Positions 1 through 11,400 of a stretch of 64,000 bases of DNA are shown in pieces. A program made the position numbers and the translations under genes. How positions within the stretch are numbered: the first letter of the stretch is position 1; each line of letters starts with the position of its first letter. The stretch covers positions 1 through 64,000 of the forward strand of contig JAUIRK010000414.1 in assembly GCA_030549495.1 (NCBI GenBank), written 5' to 3'. This DNA is from Nectonema munidae (lineage: Eukaryota > Nematomorpha > Nectonematoida > Nectonematidae). Below the pieces are notes generated by a model. That model saw only the letters and a program-made list of their open reading frames with translations, ran no database searches and was not told the origin of the DNA.

Positions 1-460
1 CAAATTTCTAAATATTTTCTCTTTTCCTATTTATAAAACTTTATTTCTTCCATATTTTTTAATTGAAATTTACTTTAAATTATTTTGATCTTTTAGTTGG
101 TAAATTATTATATGAATTCAAAACTTTTTGGAAATTAAGTTTGAATAAACGTGTGAACACGATTGTGTTCAGGTAGTCAGATGAGGGTTAAATTAGTTTT
201 CTGGAATTGGTTTACTAACTTTTTGGTTTGGGGCATGACATCAATAGTATTTTATAAATGTAAAAAAAAATCCCAAAATTTTTTTATTTTGATCATCTAA
301 TTGGAAATCTCATTTATTTCAATTTATAATTTTCCAAAGTTTTTTTTCTTGTTTTAAAATCGGAATTTTTAACTGCTATCTGAATTAATGAAGAACTTGA
401 TGAACTTCTTGACGTAATCAACGAAAATAAAACTGGTAAAAGAATATGAATTCATAATAG
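1..460. other. AT-rich sequence with no recognised feature
   Basis: Low-complexity AT-rich DNA with T-runs and A-runs. No reading frame, splice-site pair or repeat unit could be supported here. Confidence 0.5.
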
Positions 461-469
461 ATTAGAAAA

Positions 470-1720
470 ATGTTTATTGCGGCAATTGACAAAGATACAA
501 CTAACAAAAATATACGTAAAATTAAGAAAGAAAAACTTGGAAAAGAAGGATTTTCTTTTTTTAGAGATGAAGAAAATAAGTGTAATTTTTCATCCGATGA
601 AAACGATACTCCAGAAATATTCTATAAAAGAAATTACAGTAAAAAATAAGTTATGAACTAATGGATCAAACTAATTTATTTGCTATAACTTTTTCTAAAG
701 TAGCTAATGTTATACAATATTAACTCTTCGTAATAAAGAAAACCTTGGACACACTGTTATCGAATCAAATGATTCAAAATGTTTTTATTTCAATAAAAAA
801 TTTGCTTGAAAGCAAAGCTTTTGATTCAGAAAACAATGTGCTAGAAATGATATCTTGTGATGGAACTAGAATTAATACAGGTTGGAAAATTGGTGTTGTA
901 GCAAGAATAGTAAATAAACCGTTACACTTGAATATATGTTTATTGCATCATAGAATTACTATATCTTATATTTAAATGCAGCTACAACTGCTCCAAATAC
1001 TTATAATGGAGTTTTGGGCAAGAAGTTATCAGGAGATATATGGAATTTGTCTTTACTGTTTTAAAAATTTTAATTTTCAACCCATTTCAATTTTAAATCA
1101 TGATCATAAAATTTTATATAAACTAAGTTCTGCCATCGGAAAAAGTAAATATTCAGAAAGTCTTTCTAAAACGTACATTGGTCCTTTGAATCTATCTTTT
1201 TTTTTCTTTTGTCCATCTGAAAAAGCTTGCAAGTGATCTTTTCCGTGTATATAATGTAATTCAATCCCTAATCATTTTCATGGAAGTTGAATTTCAAATT
1301 TACAATTTTAAAGAAAGTTTAGTGATGAGACTCTAAGAGAAAAAGCTTTTTAATATATTTTAGAGCAAAAATTTAATTTCACTTGAAGAAATAAAGACTG
1401 AATCTCCAATCACCAAAAAACTTAATTTAAGAATTAAAAAAAAAAGATTTTTTTAAGAAGAATTAAATGGTTTTCAACCCAAAATCTTGAAAAGTGACTA
1501 TGAATGCACAACAGTAGCAAACGAAAGAATTGTTTATCTAATGTCAAAAGTATCAAAAAGATTGATTAACAAAGATGAAAGAGATAGAATGCTCTTAAAT
1601 ATATTAGATTTTAATAAAATTTTATTTGAAAAAAATATAAAAACTTTGTTTAAAAAATTGTGTATTTATTTGAAGATGCGAAAGGTAGGGTCAACTTTTG
1701 AGTTATTGGCATAGAAATGC
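470..1720 (+). pseudogene. Fossil of a repeat-encoded protein (CDGT...NTG family)
   Basis: Several short reading frames on the plus strand look like pieces of one decayed protein. The first carries the motif CDGTRINTGWKIGVV followed by a leucine/histidine-rich stretch (LHLNICLLHH). The second carries a segment ending in YIGPLNLS. The third is a lysine-rich helical segment. From memory, this order (CDGT-x-NTG, then LLH, then a GPxxLS motif) resembles an uncharacterised protein family that is highly repeated in some arthropod and cnidarian genomes and probably encoded by mobile elements. I cannot name the element class. It is clearly broken, in at least three pieces, and has no visible terminal repeats. 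It lies upstream of TSEN34 and is not part of that gene. Confidence 0.4.
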
Positions 1721-2327
1721 TTCTTAAAAACGTGGATGTCTGGCTTAGTAATTTTTGCAATCCCTACTGTAATATACCTAAAAAAAAATTTACCTCCTCT
1801 TCCTCAACCTTAAAAAGTTTTTGGGAAGATATGGGTAGACATTTTTTTCTGTTATACCTTTTAAAGTTTAGCTATTCAGTAGGGTATCCGGGATAATTAT
1901 TAAGTTCAACCTGATAATAAAAATTTTACGACGTGTTTTGATGCCTCCAAAGTTTTAACAAGCTCCCGGTATTGGTAATGTAATCAGTAAAACCTTGATT
2001 CGAACTTTTCACTCTCAACTTATTCTCTAAGTGAGCACTTCTGAGCCCATATTGTCCTCAATATGGACAGGTTTCTGTCACTATCTTTTCAAAATGCCAA
2101 CACAAAAAATATACGTTTATTTTTACAATATTCATTTCTTTTTTAGATTTCTCGCTGAAATAATTTTACCCATACAAAAGAGATAATTACTGTCGATGTA
2201 AAATACTTAAAATCTTTTCAAATGTTAGAAATCGTAAGATTATTCTTAAATTAGTAGAGGAATCCTGCTGAAGGAAACTTCCCAAACAAGTTTTCGAAAC
2301 ACTGAAATTTAATTAATACTTTCTGAT
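1721..2327. other. Intergenic region upstream of TSEN34
   Basis: AT-rich spacer. It should contain the TSEN34 promoter and 5' untranslated region, but I see no clear TATA box, initiator or CpG-rich stretch. The last 30 bases before the ATG contain no upstream ATG in the same frame. Confidence 0.4.
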
Positions 2328-3077
2328 ATGATAAAAGTCTATAGACATGAAGCTTTTAATCATTTTCTCTGGAGTGAAGAGGATGTCGCACTTGCGGCCT
2401 CACATCGCATCATTGGTTCTGAATTTGGTTTGCCATTTTCTAACAAAGGAACTTGCTTACCCATGGCATTGATGTTTGAACAAGTGTATACTCTTCTAAA
2501 GATTGAAGCTTGTGAAGTCTTGTGCTTCGATGATGATTCCAATGAATGGATCAATCAAAATCTCAACTCAGCTGCTCGAACCAATGAAATCAATTCTTTC
2601 CTACGCAGTAAATTTGATTCGTCCATTGAAAGTTCTGAACCGCGCGAAGATAAAATGTTTGAAATGATATTCAAAAAGTTATCCCTATCTTCTTACTCTT
2701 ATGATGCAATATCAAAGATCAACAATTCACAGACCTTTATTGAAAGCTTTGACAGAGCAGACAGAAAAAAGTGTATTATTCATCATGATTTATGGGTGCA
2801 AGGATTTTGGCTCACACAGAGCGCACATTTTACGGGCGATTTTTTAGCGTATCCCGGAAATCCAAAGGATTTCCATGCTTCTCACATCGTTAAGATTTTG
2901 GATGAACAGCTTTTACCAACCTTTTTGCAAATAATAGGGTATTCACGGTTGTGTACAGGCGTCAAAAAAAGCCTCCTACTTGTTCATACTTCTCAAAACG
3001 ATTTAGGTAGGGATATAATACATTACAACACCATTAAGTGGAAGTCGTTCAAAAAGAACTCTATGACAAATGCTTGA
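2328..3077 (+). CDS. TSEN34: tRNA-splicing endonuclease subunit Sen34 (catalytic)
   Basis: A 249-residue uninterrupted reading frame. The C-terminal third (about residues 151-240) matches the tRNA-intron endonuclease catalytic domain: DLWVQGFWLT, then GDFLAYPGNP, FHASH and GVKKSLLLV, in the order of human TSEN34. The catalytic residues can be placed: Tyr175 (LAYPG), His183 (FHASH) and Lys214 (VKKSLLL). Their spacings of 8 and 31 residues equal those of human Tyr247, His255 and Lys286. In the TSEN complex (TSEN2/15/34/54) this subunit cuts the 3' splice site of intron-containing pre-tRNAs in the nucleus. The N-terminal part (residues 1-150) is the usual divergent Sen34 N domain with a serine/acid-rich linker near 90-115. 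Length is slightly below the usual 260-310. The ATG at 2328 is the first in frame. No intron is needed; codon use and GC are higher than the flanks. Confidence 0.93.
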   Translation: MIKVYRHEAFNHFLWSEEDVALAASHRIIGSEFGLPFSNKGTCLPMALMFEQVYTLLKIEACEVLCFDDDSNEWINQNLNSAARTNEINSFLRSKFDSSIESSEPREDKMFEMIFKKLSLSSYSYDAISKINNSQTFIESFDRADRKKCIIHHDLWVQGFWLTQSAHFTGDFLAYPGNPKDFHASHIVKILDEQLLPTFLQIIGYSRLCTGVKKSLLLVHTSQNDLGRDIIHYNTIKWKSFKKNSMTNA

Positions 3078-3210
3078 GCATAGTGAATGCGTTTGCGCTC
3101 AATCAAATTGTTCGAAGAAAAATGCAGATGAAAAAATGAAAAAGTCCACCATTCCCACAACCTCACACTCCATTTGTATACTTCTTATAACCCCATATCA
3201 CAATATTCTT

Positions 3211-3216
3211 AATAAA
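3211..3216 (+). terminator. Polyadenylation signal of TSEN34
   Basis: AATAAA lies about 135 bases after the TSEN34 stop codon and before the Penelope-like element. Position and sequence fit a 3' end signal; no other canonical hexamer occurs between the stop codon and this site. Confidence 0.6.
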
Positions 3217-3358
3217 GACTGTAACGGTCAGAAATTTAAATAATAAATCTTTTTTGTAAAGTCGCCAAATTAAATAAAGAATATAAATAAATTTGTTTCC
3301 TTTAAACCTGTTTTTGCTCTTATGCATACACAAAAAAGTTAAAAATAAAACTTGTTTT

Positions 3359-3493
3359 CAAAAAGTAATATAATTTATTGGGTACAGGATTTAAAACAAA
3401 AATCATAAACAATTTTTTTTGTTTGATAAAGCCGAGTGTCGGCGAAAATTCACGGTTTTAAATCGTGTGCCCAATAAATTATATTACTTTTTG
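3359..3493. repeat. 39-bp inverted repeat enclosing a hammerhead-like core
   Basis: Positions 3359-3397 and 3455-3493 are near-perfect inverted copies (about two mismatches in 39). The 57-base loop contains a small hairpin with arms GCCGA and TCGGC, followed directly by GAAA, then a second hairpin (CACG...CGTG). A long closing stem, a small hairpin followed by GAAA, and a third stem are the layout of a hammerhead ribozyme, a motif known from Penelope-like pLTRs. The base run before the hairpin reads TTGATAA where an active core needs CUGANGA, so I infer a degenerate, probably inactive copy. Confidence 0.55.
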
Positions 3494-3538
3494 AATTTTC
3501 CTTTAATTGATGGGTCAACTTCAGCATCAGATTTACAT
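3421..3538 (+). repeat. 5' pLTR of the Penelope-like element (direct-repeat copy 1)
   Basis: Shares with 6582-6687 the hairpin/GAAA segment, the string GTGCCCAATAAATTATATTA and the string TCAGCATCAGATTTACAT, in the same order and orientation. It overlaps the right arm of the 39-bp inverted repeat. Confidence 0.65.
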
Positions 3539-6102
3539 CTACAAATTCAGATCCTTGAATATAAGCCTGAAGACCTTTCATTCATACTATAACCTCCCGT
3601 ACAAAATTCTCAAGTTATATAGTCATCTCAAGCTCCTCAAGAAATGTTATTCTTTTAAAGTCATCCCTGGTTCTATGTTTAATGTCAACAATATGGGCTT
3701 CGTTTCTTATAATTTGTTTTTTAAAGAAACCAAATGGTACTTGATGAAACTACTACAAGCTAACATAAATTGTATTGCTATCGTCCATCAAAAGTCAGCA
3801 AGTAAACTTATCCCTTTTCACTTGTTTAATCGAGAAATTTCAACCCAGTTGAACGCACAAAAAAAGAAACTCTTACACACAAACTAACTGTACTACTTTC
3901 TTTCACACATAAATCTAAATTTGTCAACATGTTCAATAATGGTAAACTTACACAATTAAATTCTACATTTTCTCAACATATTTTTATCACCGTTATAAGG
4001 ATAACCGTAAGTGTTTCTCCTGAAAGTGTTTTTACAGAACTAGGTTCAGCTAAGAGTGTGATTAATAGTGAAAAAGAGTCGAAAATAAATGATTGTATTT
4101 CCACTGTAAATTTAACTACAGAAAGTTTTTAATTCTGTTTCTTTATTGAACAAAGGTCCAATGTTTGTCCCTAGTTTGAAGATGAATGAAAATCTTTTAT
4201 TTAATGTACATGCGAGTATTTTAGAATGTAAGCATGTTAGGGCCAATAAATGAAAAAAGTTATCTTAAAAAACAACTCAAAATACCATTTAAAAGTCATC
4301 CCTATAACCATTATACTCCCTCTATTGATGTTGAAACTAAATTTAAATGTATTAATGATAATATAATGAACAAAATAAAAACCATTAAAATCAAAGATAA
4401 TTTAACATATAATGAGAGAACAGAAATGAAAAGTTTAAAATCGAATGAAAAATTGGTCATTTTCAAGTCAGACAAAACTAGAGAACTAGTTATCCTTACT
4501 TCAGAAATATAGAAAGATGGCTTAAATGCAGTTCTTCTCAATAAGGAAGAGTATGAATATATAGGTACTTCTTACCATTTGAAAACCATTGAAGATGCAA
4601 TCAAAAGCTTAAGAATATTAACGCTATAGATAATGCCAGTGCATACAAACTCTTAACAAGACATTCACAACCTTGTTTAATGTATTTATTACCAAAAAGA
4701 CACAAAAATTCTTCCTAAATGAAATTTAGACCGATATGTAATGCTATTGGTTCACCAACAGAAAAGTTATCATGGTTTGCAAATAATGTATTAAAACAAC
4801 TCTTAAGTTTTGTTATGAGGCATGTTGAGAATAATGGAGAGGTAATTAACAAAGTTAAGAAAGAGTCTCCAAGCAATTGTAGCGATTACAACATGATAAG
4901 CTTTGATATCATAAGTTTATATGGTTCTATTCCAAAACAGGACGCAATTGATATAACTTGTGGAACATACATGAAATATATTGAAGAAATAGACAATTTG
5001 GGCATAGAGGTAGAGCTAATGAGAGAAATCCTAGAAGTTACATTACTCAATAATATCGTTTTTTATGATAATAATTTCTATCATCAAAGAAAAGGTCTCC
5101 CTATGGGAGGTAGATTATCTCCTACAATAGCTTCACTCTATTTAAACCATTTTGAGAGCTCTTCTATTTATGCTAATCTTGACTATCCATTATGGTACAG
5201 ATATGTTAATGACTGTATAACTTTTTTCAGAAAAGAGTACAATGTGAGTAATTTTTTAGAATACCTGAATAGTGTGGACAAAAACATCTAATAATAACAA
5301 TATTTCTTTTCTTGATGTTCATTTTTCTATATCTAACAGTAACAATGTCAGAACTGTTGTTTTCCGGGATACAACTGACAAAAATATTTATTACTAGGTC
5401 ACATCAGTAAGACAAAACATACATAAAAAATGGAGTGAAAGGGAGATAGAATTTGATAACAAAGGAAGAAGTGTATATATAATAAGTTTAAAAATAATGA
5501 TTACCCTCACTCTTTTATTGTAGACATTATTGGCAAACATAATGAGAACAACGTGAAAGAACCCATACAATATATAATAAGATACCTTTTTACCAAAGAC
5601 TATAATAAGATTCCAAAAATAAAAATTCCTTTTATTTCAGATAAAGTGAACAAAAATATAAGAGCAGAGTTTAAAAAACAAAATATTGATGTTAATGTTA
5701 TTAATTCACAAGGTTCTTCTCTTTTAAAGATATTGAAAAGTAAGAAATGAGATTATAGAAACCATATATGTGATTCTAAATGTGAGATTATTCAAGATAA
5801 GGTATGCTCAACAAAAAATTGCATCTATAATATTAAATCTAACAATTGTTATGTAGGGGAACTCTAATTTTCCATATCAGAGAACACATCGGGGATATGA
5901 AAAAGGGGAATATCAAATCACCTTTAGGCTTTCATTTTGTTAAATACCACAAATCAATACAATTTAACTTTAGTCACTTGAAAGTTAAATTGTTATGTAA
6001 GTGTAATACTGATATAGAAAGAATAATAAAAGAACAATTATACATTAAAGAAACCAAGTCGCTCCTTAACACGCAATTCAATAACATGCAAACGGGTTGA
6101 AT

Positions 6103-6581
6103 CCTCATAATGGTGATCCATTTCAATGTAACTTTTACTTCAACTTGGTTTCAAATTCTATGTTATAGTATTGATTTCAGTTTTCACACACACACACACA
6201 CATTCTTTATTTATTATTTATGCCGTATAGTATCGGATTAGAATAATTCTATTGTTCGACTACATCTCGTAAGAGGCGAGTAAGTGTCTCCATCTCCTTC
6301 CCATAAGGCTCTACAATTAACATCTCATGAGAGTCTTCGCCCTCTTTCTATCCTATACATATACACTCTCTGCAACCATTTATATGTTACACAGCACACC
6401 ATATCAATTGTAAACACAGCACAAATACACATACACTATACCATATTTATACAACGCCTTCATTTACACAAGCCAGCAATTATATTGAAGTCGTGACAAA
6501 AACATATTCTTCATTCAGCACAGCCTTCTTCTTCGCTAATCCTTCCAGTTTTCAACTTCTACCCTACTTATTAGTATAGTG
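6103..6581. other. Penelope-like element 3' non-coding region with CA microsatellite
   Basis: From the end of the GIY-YIG remnant to the 3' repeat. Contains a (CA)9 tract at 6185-6202 and a short palindrome around CTCGTAAGAGGCGAG near 6266. No coding sequence is supported; the short open frame at 6284-6496 has no recognisable content. Confidence 0.45.
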
Positions 6582-6687
6582 GTTTGAAAAAGCCGACTCG
6601 GTGAAAATTCACCGTTTTAAATCCTGTGCCCAATAAATTATATTACTACTTTTAAAATTTTATTTCACTTCAGCATCAGATTTACAT
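6582..6687 (+). repeat. 3' pLTR of the Penelope-like element (direct-repeat copy 2)
   Basis: Diverged direct repeat of 3421-3538. It keeps the GCCGA hairpin arm, GAAA, TTTTAAATC, GTGCCCAATAAATTATATTA and CAGCATCAGATTTACAT. The small hairpin is weakened here, so this copy is less likely to fold as a ribozyme. It marks the 3' end of the element; an A-rich stretch follows. Confidence 0.6.
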
Positions 6688-6719
6688 AAAACTTGTTTTG
6701 TTTTAAAAAGTATTCATAA

Positions 6720-8340
6720 TTAGTAGAATACGCGTCTAAATTCAAAAACACTAATTCAAGAATGTACACCTGCTTTTAGTTCAATCCAAGAATAAGAGCA
6801 TATGTCTTGTCAGCGATCCAAATAAAGAATTAAGTATTGATCAGCAGCATACTTTGAATTTTTCACGGATAACCACGTACGTATCTTTCTTCGCAAAAAT
6901 GTATGCAGATTTCGTTTGTAACCTCTGATGCTTTAATATTTTTTTTCCTATATTATTGAATGTGATTGAGTATACTTTGAACTTTTTGCTCCATTAATTT
7001 AACTACTAAAATACTTACTTTCAAAAAACTTTCACCTTTACTTTCATTAAATACTTTTCGCTACAGTTTTTACTCCATAATTTTAGGGATATTTTTTATA
7101 TAACACATATAAATAAATAAATAAATTTATAGAAAATAGCAAGATCTTTAAATAAATAGGCTTCTTTTAATCGCCCAGTTCTTGCATTCTCTTATCTATG
7201 TGAAAGGATTTTATTTTCGCCAAAATCATTTTATTGTTCGATCTTAGCAGTCCACCTTCAATTAAAAAATCCTAAATCCCTTTACATGAAAAAACAGATC
7301 TTATTTTGGAACATAAAAAATGTCGGCTAATATAATCCAATCCTTTTGATTCAAGCTAACAATCTGGAATTTATTCTTGTAAATGTAATGTCATTTTTAC
7401 ATTACACACAACACCGAACATTTTAATTGCTCACACTCATTCATTTGTCTTATAACTCGTGTCGAGTGGTGTACTTACTGAAAAACGACTTGGGTCGACC
7501 TTGTAACTGCAAATCTGAAGCTACATCTCCGGACATTTTAAACCATAGTTAAAAAACAAAATTTAAGCACGTTACAGTATATTATTTGAAACTTCCTATA
7601 GGAGGCGGAAAAGAAATGTTTTAGGGTTTAACTGGATAAAGATCGTTAGGATATTCCAAGATAGAAGCTCTTTGCATTGTTTAATCAAAATTGGTTATTT
7701 GTGAAATGATAGCAGCTTTTAGTAAAATTAGTCATCATATTTTCGTTCATTGCCATCAGTATAAAGTTTTAGAAGCACAAATTTATAATGAGCTTAACGC
7801 AAAATTTCTTTGTTATTGGCAGTAGCACATCATAATATTCACATTGCAATCAAAAGTGCATCTAAACGTTTCATTTCAAACTTAAATATTTAAGGTTGAT
7901 AAAGTCTTGTTTTACTCGGTCAAGGAAGTTTATGTTTGTTCCAGTAAATTATTTTATTAAGCCTGCTTTCTTTCTGACTTTCTTTTAGAAAAATTGAGAA
8001 AATTACTTTCAACACAAAGAAATTTTAAGATCAAAATATTTTTGAATAGGTTTTTATTATAATTCAAAAATTTATCAATACGAATGCAAGAATTTTTTGT
8101 TGCCACTCTTGTTATTAAAATAGGAAATATTTTATTCTTAAAACTCTGTGCTACACACACTTCAATAAGGATTAGATGTCAAGCTCGTGAGAGAAATGCA
8201 AGCTCGCGCAATAGTCATCAAAATCATCTACTTAACAAAATCAAGTGGTTTGTTAAAGCCGCCCTTTCTGTTCATGTACTGTCTAAAAAGAAAAAATGGA
8301 ATATATTCATGAGCTTCATAATTAGTGAATTGTGAGAATA
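6720..8340. other. Intergenic or 3' flank of SNRNP27, no gene supported
   Basis: AT-rich sequence. The last SNRNP27 exon (expected to encode the YRQYMNR-type tail) should lie to the left of 8348, but I could not find a matching segment on the minus strand. Open frames at 7957-8160 and 8084-8335 have no recognisable features and overlap each other on opposite strands. Confidence 0.35.
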
Positions 8341-8347
8341 AGCGTAC

Positions 8348-8412
8348 CTCCATTTGTGTTTCTTCACAATTCTACGAACTACTCTTCCCAAATTGCCTTC
8401 TACATGCTTATT
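8348..8412 (-). CDS. SNRNP27: SNRNP27 exon (NKHVEGN segment)
   Basis: 65 bases after acceptor TTATTTAG, ending before donor GTACGC. Reads NKHVEGNLGRVVRRIVKKH and continues KWR, in phase with the preceding exon (phase 0 in, phase 2 out). KHVEGN corresponds to the GKKVEGN-type block that follows TTK in SNRNP27. Confidence 0.7.
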
Positions 8413-11400
8413 CTAAATAAAAAAAGGCATAATATTAAAAATGAAACAGACGATATTTTAATGTAAAACAGAAGATTTGTATTAAAAAGTTTCTTCCATT
8501 TTCATAGAATTTTATGCGAAAAAACCTAAGACAAGGAAAATAAGAGTTATTTATAATGTGTTTATATTTCAAAAGAAATACAATCTCACAGATGGCAAAC
8601 GCGGTCCTTGATGGATATATAGATTTAAAGAAAATTGTCAAAAGCGGCTGTCATTATATCTGAACAAAATATAGTAAGCAAAGCAGTCGTCACTCAACTA
8701 CAATAATAATAATTGAACTAAAACAGTGAAAACGTTCATTAAGTAAAACTTATCGTACATGTCAACGCATAATTCTAACTGAAACTTAAAAACTTTTGAA
8801 AAAGAAATATATTTTTACCTGGATTAATTAGCATAAGTATTGCAACATCAAAATTTTTTTGCAGCGAAAGTAAAGAGCGTTCCAATAAAAAGTGAGTAAA
8901 TTCGATTGAAAGTAAGAGTTTGCCTGCGTCTTAACCCGTTAACGACCAGAATAATCAGACGATATCTAATGTAAAGCAGAAGATTTGTATAAAGAGCATT
9001 GATAAACGCAGACGATTTTATTTTTCTAAAGTCGACAACCGGTTAAACAAAATTCTTTAGTCAATTTTTCTTCATCCAATTTTCGCAATACAGACCTTAC
9101 TTCATATAAATTTAGAAAACAAACTCTGAATAGATTTCCATTATCAATTTTAATTGTTTTTATAACCCATGTAATGCTTTAACCCATTTAAGACCAAGCA
9201 AAGCAGACGATTTTTAAAAAAAACGCAGATGATTTATATTCAAAGTCATTGAAAAAAGCAGACGAATATGAAATTACTTATGTTCCAAAATAGGAACATT
9301 GGTCGTAAATGGGTTAAACGCTTAAACAGCCTGGTAGAGTCGGAATGTAGCTACTTCAAGTACTTGCCGGAATTTGACCCTTGTCTACATTTTCTAGATA
9401 AATATCGTATGAAAGTACAATATAAAAAGTGATACACGGATGAGGAGTAATGCTTTAGTACTCAAAGAAACAAAAGACAATTTATGGATTAAAAAAGTAC
9501 AAGTATAAGTTCTTGAAATATAACACAATTTTAGGAGTCTGATGTTTTTCTTCTTCCATTGTTATCCCAGCTTTTAAGAAATTTTGACTATGACTGCACT
9601 CCTAATTTTAAGTGTGACTCAAAAAAGCGTCTCTACTAAATAATAAGTCAAATGCCTTGATACCTCTTTTTATTATGAAATCCTATAGTTTTGGGTACAA
9701 TAAAATACTTTACGTCACAATTTTTCCCATTACGCCACCATTAGTTTTAATCAATTGCTAAAATTAAAAATATTTTGATAAACGCATAACCATTCTACTC
9801 TACGCAGCATAGTGTATTCGCTAGTACTAGGTGTATTTGCAGCGAATTAAACATTTATTAAAATGAACACATGTGTGTCCAAGCTACTCTTTCTTACCTT
9901 GGTTGTGTCGAAGGTTGTGAAGCCCAGCAATTTCTCCATCTCCTCTTTTTCTTGCTGAATTCGATAAGCTTCACCTTTAAAACAAAAAAAATCATAATTA
10001 ATGTAATTGGACAAATTAATTGTATGATGCTTGCATCTAACTAATAGGAAAATTGTTTTTGGGTACCAAGCATTGTTCACCAGTATGGATATCTTTATGG
10101 ATTCTTCCAAACATGCTAACACTGTTGCATAGTTCGTTCCACCTGGTAGCGTAGATCGCGTTGGAGTAAGAGTGTTTAGTTATCTACATTCCTGACAAAA
10201 ACTGTTCTCACATGTCATATGTATGAACTACTAAAAGTAAACTATTTTTTGCGGCAAAAAGTTGAATTTCGGGGATTTATTCTCAGGATATTATTGATAA
10301 ACTGTTTTTACATCTACTTTAATCTTCAACATTATTATATCAAGGTTGGTAGAAAAGGTGTCGAGGAGTGCGATGATTTACTATAAAATAAAATTACCAT
10401 TGGATGCGCTACATGAAACAACCACATCAGGCCATATGTTAGATACACGACGCTCTAGTTCTACGTTATATTCTTCTAGGATAAAATGTCGCAAATTGAT
10501 GGAGCCCATATTGGGAAACGTTTTAAAACCGCATGCGTGCTTGAATCGATAACAATCTGTGTCTTAGGTAAATCGACGTTGATGTAGTTCTTTTAAACTG
10601 ATTTTTTGTTATATAATGATGAGATGTATATTTAACAAACTAAAGGTACCCAATGTTGGAATAATATAACTTTGATTTGGCAAGTTAAAGTGACTATAGA
10701 ACTATTCGTCAAAAAATATTTAAAATCATTTTTCAAAAACATAATCTATTATGATTTAGTTTTTACAGTGGCTGTGCTGGTAAGTGTCCATCTACCAATT
10801 GCAGGGATTAGCACATAGGAGAGGGCTATAATGTAAACAATTAAAAACAAAGCAAAGATAAAATTTAGCTGTCATATCATGAATAGAGTTGATCTATTGC
10901 TATATATTGGAGTTAAGACCTCCCACTCCTACTATACATTTCTAGATCCACCCGGGGTGTAGCGTCTTTTTTTCAAATATGGTTTTTATAAATGCACGAA
11001 TCTAGTGCTCTTAGTATTACTTTCCATCTGCTTTAATATTCTGAGCAAGAATATAGACAAAATAAGCGTTCCAAACCCCAAAAAAGACTTCTAATTCTTT
11101 GACGAGCAAAATTTTTAAGATTATTTCTTGGTCCACTGATCCCTAAAGGTTGAGATGAATCTAACTTTGTTTTTTAGAATGAAATGAAAAATGCTGGGAA
11201 GCAAGAGCCTTTTATAACGTGTTAATTCTTTTGGGACCAGTGGGACATGCATGTCCGAGGAAATGAAGAGTAGAATATTCTTCTAATCTTTCGATGATAA
11301 ACGTCTCCGTTTATTATAGGGTTTATCTATCAATAGTGTCACTTTTGCAATTAATGGTGTAATTATCTTTTTATTAAGTTCTAAATTGTCTTTTGTGAAT

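Larger units (their letters stand above)
3345..6700 (+). mobile_element. Penelope-like retroelement, broken, with terminal repeats
   Basis: Plus-strand fragments follow the Penelope order. An N-terminal segment has LLNKGPMFVPSLK near 4145 and KSDKTRELVIL near 4465. A reverse-transcriptase core follows at about 4719-5291 with MISFDIISLYGSIP (motif A), KGLPMGGRLSPTIASLYL (motif B) and YRYVNDCITFF (motif C, Asn in place of the usual first Asp). A C-terminal GIY-YIG-type endonuclease remnant near 5840-6100 contains NCYVG, HIREH and a conserved KE...LL...FN tail. Related sequences at both ends (3421-3538 and 6582-6687) act as the element's pLTRs, a family hallmark. The coding part is broken in several places, so this is an inactive copy. 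It inserted just downstream of the TSEN34 polyadenylation signal. Confidence 0.82.

Noticed and set aside
7150-7200. Possible last SNRNP27 exon (minus strand, acceptor CACATAG)
   Set aside because: In the phase required by the preceding exon it gives an immediate stop and does not encode the expected YRQYMNR tail.
10346-10552. 68-residue plus-strand open frame
   Set aside because: No recognisable domain, no splice or promoter context, and it lies in a SNRNP27 intron on the opposite strand.
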